Shown: positions 5,998-9,883 of the stretch, one piece after another
Position numbering within the stretch: position 1 is the stretch's first letter
Layout: every line of letters begins with the position of its first letter
Made by a program: the position numbers and the translations under genes
Origin: UBA3263 sp964554335
Lineage (GTDB): Bacteria > Bacteroidota > Bacteroidia > Bacteroidales > Muribaculaceae
Assembly: GCA_964554335.1 (NCBI GenBank)
Contig: CAZKOF010000064.1
Span: 1-9,883, forward strand
Direction of reading: 5' to 3'
DNA: 9,883 nucleotides
Notes under the pieces: model-generated
Databases searched by the model: none
Told to the model about the DNA's origin: nothing
Seen by the model: the letters and a program-made list of their open reading frames with translations, nothing else

Positions 5998-6852
5998 TTA
6001 CTGCAGGTCGGATTTCGAGAGTTTGGTGAGTTTAACAACTGCTTTTCCGGCAACATCGAGCAACTCGACGCTATCTTTGCCGTTTGAACGGGCATGGGAA
6101 ACTTCTTCGAGGGCGATGAGCAGGGCCGACTCCGTTTCGATGTCGGGACACGTCATACGCGTAGTCGCCAGGTTCGAGAACTGAACCGATGAGGCAACCT
6201 GCGGATTGCGGGTGAGCTCACCGTGGAGGCGGTTGCAGCCGGCGTTGCCGCTGACTGTCGACGAGGCAACGTCGAAAATCAGACGGGCGTCGGGAACGTT
6301 GATTTCTTTGCCGTTGACCGCAACTACCTGCCAGGGGCCGTTGAGAAAATCGATGTCGCTGCTGCGCAGGGTCATGACCGTGCGGTTGGAACTATTGTGT
6401 AGGCTGAGAATGCGCGAGCCGTCGGCGCCGTTAGCGGTCGAGAAGCTGCGGGTCAGGTCGAGGGCGCGGGCAATCGGGTATGCGAGGGTGTCGCCCTCAC
6501 ACAGTTTCTGTGTCGTTGCCACATGGCTCAGCTCCAGTTGTCGGCCGGATTGGATGCGGTAGCTGCCGTTGATGATGTTGCATCCGTCGTGGCCGTAGAA
6601 GCGGGCCTCCGAGGGCACGAACTCCAGATAGGGCCAGTCGGTGTCTTCAAACGCCCGGAGGGTGATGTCGCCGACGCTTTCGATATACCAGCGTCCGTCG
6701 ATGTCTGTTGCGGCTTTGCCTGTTGTTGTCACGGGGTAGAGTGGAATGGAGTTGCCCGACCCGAAGCTTTCGGCGTTGTTCCTCTTCAGCGAGGAACAAC
6801 CCGAAAGCAGCAGGGCGGCGCCCAGGGTTAATGTTGCGATTCTCGTTGTCAT
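5998..6852 (-). CDS. Lipoprotein with two META/HslJ-like domains
   Basis: This is a predicted envelope lipoprotein of unknown exact role. The N-terminus is a short signal ending in the lipobox LLSGC, with the acylated Cys at 19. The following residues, SSLKRNN, show no obvious acidic surface-export signal, so a periplasm-facing anchor seems more likely. Two META (DUF306/HslJ-type) repeats follow. The first is at about 52-165 with GHDGCN at 87-92. The second is at about 171-270 with GNAGCN at 202-207 and the typical TTRMTCP, with Cys 235. Each copy pairs a GCN cysteine with a later one (91/118 and 206/235), possibly forming disulfides. META proteins are linked to stress or heat-induced envelope functions in some bacteria, but no reaction is known. 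It starts 4 nt after the M16 protease stop and ends directly against uvrA. Confidence 0.85.
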   Translation of the reverse strand: MTTRIATLTLGAALLLSGCSSLKRNNAESFGSGNSIPLYPVTTTGKAATDIDGRWYIESVGDITLRAFEDTDWPYLEFVPSEARFYGHDGCNIINGSYRIQSGRQLELSHVATTQKLCEGDTLAYPIARALDLTRSFSTANGADGSRILSLHNSSNRTVMTLRSSDIDFLNGPWQVVAVNGKEINVPDARLIFDVASSTVSGNAGCNRLHGELTRNPQVASSVQFSNLATTRMTCPDIETESALLIALEEVSHARSNGKDSVELLDVAGKAVVKLTKLSKSDLQ

Positions 6853-6856
6853 GTTA

Positions 6857-9667
6857 TCAGTTTTGAGGGTTCAGGAGTACAACACGGTAGTTGCCCTGAG
6901 CGTTCATTTCCGTAACGAATTTTTGCACCATTGCGGGTGAGATTGCGTTGACTTCCTCAACGGCGTTGCTGAACAAGTCCTTCCCGGTGAGCGTCCATTG
7001 GTTGATGTAGGATGCCCAGGGCTCGTTTTTCTCTTTGCGCTCAATGTAGCTCTTGACCATGTATTCCTTGACCTTGTTGAGCTCGTCGGGGGTGATGTTG
7101 CGGGCCATGTCGGTGAACTCTTTGGCAATTGCCTCGAGGACCTCTTGTTTCTTTTCGGGGTTCATCGGGAAGGCGGTCATCACCGTGGCGTTGCGACCGA
7201 TTTGGGAGTCGATGTCGCCGTTGGCGCCGATGGAGTAGACTGCTCCCATCTCCTCGCGCACGCTCTTGAGCAGGCGGGCCGAAAGAATTTGGCCGACAAT
7301 GCTGACGAGCTTGGCATTGACCGAGGTGTAGGGCACGGTTGCGGTCTCGATTACCGCACACCAGGTTTGGGGCGTCTCCATCGGGGTTGTGAACGTCTCG
7401 GTCGCGCGGCCTCCTTTGATTTCATAGAGGGGGTCGGCCGTTTCGATGCGGAGCGGAGCTTTGCCGCTGCCGGGGAGCGAGGCAATGTATTTTTCAACGA
7501 GCGGGCGCAGGGTCTCCCGGTCGAAGTTGCCGACGATGGTGAAACTCCATTGCGAGGCGTCGCTGACGCGGCTGCGGGCAAGGGTTTCGACGCCCTCGCG
7601 GGTGCACTCTTTCAGGTTGGCGGCGGTCAGGGCCTGCTGATAGGGCGAGGTGTAGAGGGCCTCTTTCAGGTCTTTGCCGAACACGAACTGCGGGTTTTTC
7701 TCCTGGTTCTCGATGAGGCCGTAGTAGAGGCTGCGCGTGGCTTCAAATTCGTCGGAGGGATAGGTCAGAGCCGTGAAATAACCATAGATGATTTCCATCA
7801 TCGTCGGCAGGTCTTTGGGAGTTGTTGTGCCTGAGAAGTAGGTATCATAGAGGCTATAGCCAACGTTCCAGCTGACTTTCTTGCCGGCGAGATATTTTTG
7901 CAGGTCGGCGTTGGAGTATGCGCCGATACCGAAGTTGTTGGCATAGACGTCGAGAGCCAACGCATTGGCCGGGGTCGTGGTGTTGTAGACGCGGCTCAGG
8001 CCGCCGGGGGCTGAGGCGGCGATGATGATTTCGTCGGGCTTGATGTCGGAGTGTTTGAGATAGACGCGGACGCCGTTGCTGAGCGTCCATACTTCGGTGC
8101 CGGCAAATTCGGTGACGGGGCTTTCCGTCTTGACGCTGCCCGGCTTGGGCGCAACGGCAATCAGCGGGTCTTCGCGCACGTTGTCGGTGAAGACCTCGAT
8201 GTCTTCGGCGTCAACGCTGCGCATCATCTCGGCGAGCTGCTGCTCCGAGGGCATTGCTACGCTCTCGGGGAGCATGCATAGAACAACACGGTTGTCGTCA
8301 GCAACCATCTGGGAGAAGGTCTCGTTGACGAGCTGCAGCGGAATCATCCCAGCAATCTGCTTCATGAGCTGATATTCGAGTTCGGCGTCCATCATCGGGG
8401 TGCCGTCGATGAAGTGGCGAATCATCTCGTTGGTGTAGACGGAGTTCTCCGTGGTCATGCGGTTGTTGTAGTTGCGTTCGAGGCCGGCAATATATTCGGC
8501 CTTCGCGCGGTCATATTCGGTCTGGGTGAAGCCGCCGCGTTTTGCGCGCAGAACTTCGCGGTAGATGCTCTCGAGGGTTTTGGCGATGTCGCCGTCTTTG
8601 GCTGCGCCGATAACGGCAAACATCTCTTTGGAACCGGTCATGAGGTAGTTGTCGATCATTGCCTGTGCAATGGCGAAGGGCGTCGAGGGATTAGACATCA
8701 TCTCCTGAAAACGCGCGTTGAGCATGGCGTCAATCATCTGCTCCAAGTAGCCGACAACGAGCGAGGCCTGCGTGTTGCGCATCTGGCGGGGCAGCGGGTC
8801 GTGTTTGAAGATGAGATAGGCAATCGAGTTGGGCATCTCTTTGTCAGCGCCGAGGGCGAAGATGGTGCCGGGGGTGTCGGGGACGTCGAACTCAACGCGC
8901 GGAGCGGCGTTGGCGGGCATCTCGATGTCTGAAAACATCTCTTTGATTACCTGCTCGGTGCGAACAGGGTCAATGTCGCCGCTGACGACGATCCCCTGCA
9001 GGTCGGGGCGATACCACTTCTCATAGTAGTCGCGCAGGGCCTGATGAGGGAAGTTGTCAACAACCTCCATCGTGCCGATGGGGAGGCGATGAGCATAGCG
9101 CGAGCCGGGATACATTTTCGGCATCAGGTTCTCGATGATGCGCATCTGGCCGACGTTCGACGTGCGCCATTCTTCGTGTATGACGCCGCGCTCTTTGTCG
9201 ATTTCCTCGGGGTCGAGGAGCAGTTCGTTGGCCCAGTCGTGAAGGATTAGCAGCACGCTGTCGGTAACTTCCGTGCGCGCCGTCGGCACGTTGGTGATTT
9301 TATAGACGGTCTCGTCCGTGCCGGTGTAGGCGTTGAGGTGATTGCCGAACTTGACGCCGATGCTCTCGAGGTAGCCAATCAGCGAGTTTCCGGGAAAGTT
9401 CTTCGTGCCGTTGAAACACATGTGCTCCAAAAAGTGGGCAAGACCGCGCTGGTTATCCTCTTCGAGCACAGAGCCGACCTTTTGGGCAATGTGGAAGTCG
9501 GCCTGACCCTTAGGGGTTTCATTGTGGCGGATAAAGTAGGTCAGGCCGTTGGGCAGGGTGCCTGAAATCACGGCCGTGTCCGTCGGTAGCTGAGGCATTT
9601 GCTGCGCGGCGGCGGGAGAGAGCGCGGCGGCAATCAGAGCCAACGCGCCTAAAAATAGCTTTTTCAT
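6857..9667 (-). CDS. Secreted M16 family zinc metalloprotease (insulinase-like)
   Basis: This is a predicted periplasmic peptidase of the pitrilysin/insulinase family, which degrades peptides inside a closed chamber. The 936-residue protein starts with a signal peptide (MKKLFLGALALIAAALSPAAA, likely cut after Ala21). The inverted zinc motif HFLEH gives His78, catalytic Glu81 and His82. The third ligand is probably Glu159 in DKERG, 77 residues later as in pitrilysin. The C-terminal half, from about residue 520, is a second M16 copy without HxxEH. It holds the conserved SVREEMGAVYS segment near 800-812, which supplies the substrate-binding Arg and Tyr in this family. Length and layout resemble E. 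coli PqqL, but orthology is not established. It heads the operon, about 100 nt behind the promoter. Confidence 0.95.
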   Translation of the reverse strand: MKKLFLGALALIAAALSPAAAQQMPQLPTDTAVISGTLPNGLTYFIRHNETPKGQADFHIAQKVGSVLEEDNQRGLAHFLEHMCFNGTKNFPGNSLIGYLESIGVKFGNHLNAYTGTDETVYKITNVPTARTEVTDSVLLILHDWANELLLDPEEIDKERGVIHEEWRTSNVGQMRIIENLMPKMYPGSRYAHRLPIGTMEVVDNFPHQALRDYYEKWYRPDLQGIVVSGDIDPVRTEQVIKEMFSDIEMPANAAPRVEFDVPDTPGTIFALGADKEMPNSIAYLIFKHDPLPRQMRNTQASLVVGYLEQMIDAMLNARFQEMMSNPSTPFAIAQAMIDNYLMTGSKEMFAVIGAAKDGDIAKTLESIYREVLRAKRGGFTQTEYDRAKAEYIAGLERNYNNRMTTENSVYTNEMIRHFIDGTPMMDAELEYQLMKQIAGMIPLQLVNETFSQMVADDNRVVLCMLPESVAMPSEQQLAEMMRSVDAEDIEVFTDNVREDPLIAVAPKPGSVKTESPVTEFAGTEVWTLSNGVRVYLKHSDIKPDEIIIAASAPGGLSRVYNTTTPANALALDVYANNFGIGAYSNADLQKYLAGKKVSWNVGYSLYDTYFSGTTTPKDLPTMMEIIYGYFTALTYPSDEFEATRSLYYGLIENQEKNPQFVFGKDLKEALYTSPYQQALTAANLKECTREGVETLARSRVSDASQWSFTIVGNFDRETLRPLVEKYIASLPGSGKAPLRIETADPLYEIKGGRATETFTTPMETPQTWCAVIETATVPYTSVNAKLVSIVGQILSARLLKSVREEMGAVYSIGANGDIDSQIGRNATVMTAFPMNPEKKQEVLEAIAKEFTDMARNITPDELNKVKEYMVKSYIERKEKNEPWASYINQWTLTGKDLFSNAVEEVNAISPAMVQKFVTEMNAQGNYRVVLLNPQN

Positions 9668-9712
9668 CTCTATAGTTAAAATGTGAGTAGGTAGGTTCTA
9701 TTAATTGGTTTA

Positions 9713-9745
9713 TCAGCGCGTAATGCAGAACCCCAAAAGCATCAT
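9713..9745 (-). other. Possible 10-codon upstream frame in protease leader
   Basis: The inferred 5' untranslated leader of the protease gene contains a short frame starting with two ATG codons (MMLLGFCITR) and ending with TGA, 45 nt before the protease ATG. It shows no attenuator-like run of one amino acid and no paired terminator hairpin, so it may well be chance. Confidence 0.12.
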
Positions 9746-9752
9746 TGCACTG

Positions 9753-9773
9753 ATTCGTGAGTACATCACGAAT
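9753..9773. promoter_or_regulatory. Perfect inverted repeat at the protease transcription start
   Basis: ATTCGTGA and TCACGAAT form a perfect 8-bp inverted repeat around a 5-nt centre (GTACA). It lies immediately downstream of the TAnnTTTG box of the promoter, so the expected transcription start (about 7 nt after that box) falls inside it. This position suits an operator that blocks RNA polymerase, or else a hairpin at the very 5' end of the mRNA that protects it. The sequence alone does not separate the two, and I do not recognise the binding protein. Confidence 0.55.
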
Positions 9774-9774
9774 G

Positions 9775-9806
9775 CAAAAGTAGCGATAATTTAAGACTTA
9801 TACAAG
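9775..9806 (-). promoter_or_regulatory. Bacteroidota-type promoter for the M16-META-uvrA operon
   Basis: On the minus strand, CTTG (9806-9803), a 20-nt AT-rich spacer and TACTTTTG (9782-9775) match the Bacteroidota primary sigma promoter: TTTG-like box, 19-21 nt, TAnnTTTG. The downstream box is an exact match and the upstream box has one mismatch. It leaves a leader of about 100 nt before the protease ATG. The surrounding 9668-9883 region is clearly AT-richer than the genes, as expected for a promoter region. Confidence 0.75.
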
Positions 9807-9853
9807 TTTTCACTTCTTCATTTTACATCTGCAGAGTCAAGTGGCAAGTGCAA

Positions 9854-9861
9854 CAAAGTTA
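9854..9861 (-). promoter_or_regulatory. Second, weaker promoter candidate
   Basis: The minus strand reads TAACTTTG here, an exact TAnnTTTG match, about 80 nt upstream of the stronger promoter. The position where the TTTG box should lie is at the window edge and shows no good match, so this is only a half-site. Confidence 0.22.
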
Positions 9862-9883
9862 AGCAATTCTTTTGAAAAATTCT

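Noticed and set aside
6998..7834. 278-codon plus-strand frame opposite the M16 protease
   Set aside because: It is fully inside an intact protease gene, shows no recognisable domain, and similar long antisense frames occur opposite all genes here.

Overview
The window looks like a chromosomal segment of a Bacteroidales bacterium, most likely of the Muribaculaceae type. The lineage is inferred from three things: start codons without Shine-Dalgarno sequences, a promoter of the Bacteroidota form (TTTG-like box, about 20 nt, TAnnTTTG), and the character of the encoded proteins. A database search would be needed to fix the genus. All six recognisable genes lie on the minus strand, so the window is read from right to left.

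Layout in transcription order. An AT-rich upstream region (9668-9883) holds a good promoter (9775-9806), with a perfect 8-bp inverted repeat (9753-9773) at the expected transcription start. Next come a secreted two-copy M16 zinc metalloprotease (9667-6857), a lipoprotein with two META/HslJ-like domains (6852-5998) and uvrA (5997-3190). These three are packed with gaps of 4 and 0 nt and almost certainly form one operon. A 282-nt gap (2908-3189) follows, then ispE (2907-2038), grpE (1996-1400) and dnaJ (1297-119). The first 118 nt hold no gene I can support.

Functionally the window mixes envelope proteolysis and an envelope lipoprotein, nucleotide excision repair (UvrA), isoprenoid precursor synthesis (IspE, MEP pathway) and the GrpE/DnaJ co-chaperones of DnaK. 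dnaK itself is not present. All are ordinary housekeeping or envelope functions, and the proteins look intact with their key residues in place.

The unusual part is non-coding. The grpE-dnaJ gap and the uvrA-ispE gap are built almost entirely from short, very GC-rich perfect hairpins (stems of 4-7 bp, loops of 3-4 nt) joined by a conserved linker, GGTTAT or GGTTAG. The stem sequence changes from hairpin to hairpin but stays perfectly paired, while the linker is constant. I count 12 hairpins and 17 copies of GGTTA/TAACC in about 400 nt. In the larger array the linker orientation flips near position 3130, and the inverted part runs into the uvrA gene, supplying its last codons and its stop codon. 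I recognise no named repeat family here and the hairpins lack the U-tract of an ordinary terminator. These arrays are the best candidate for something undescribed in this window.
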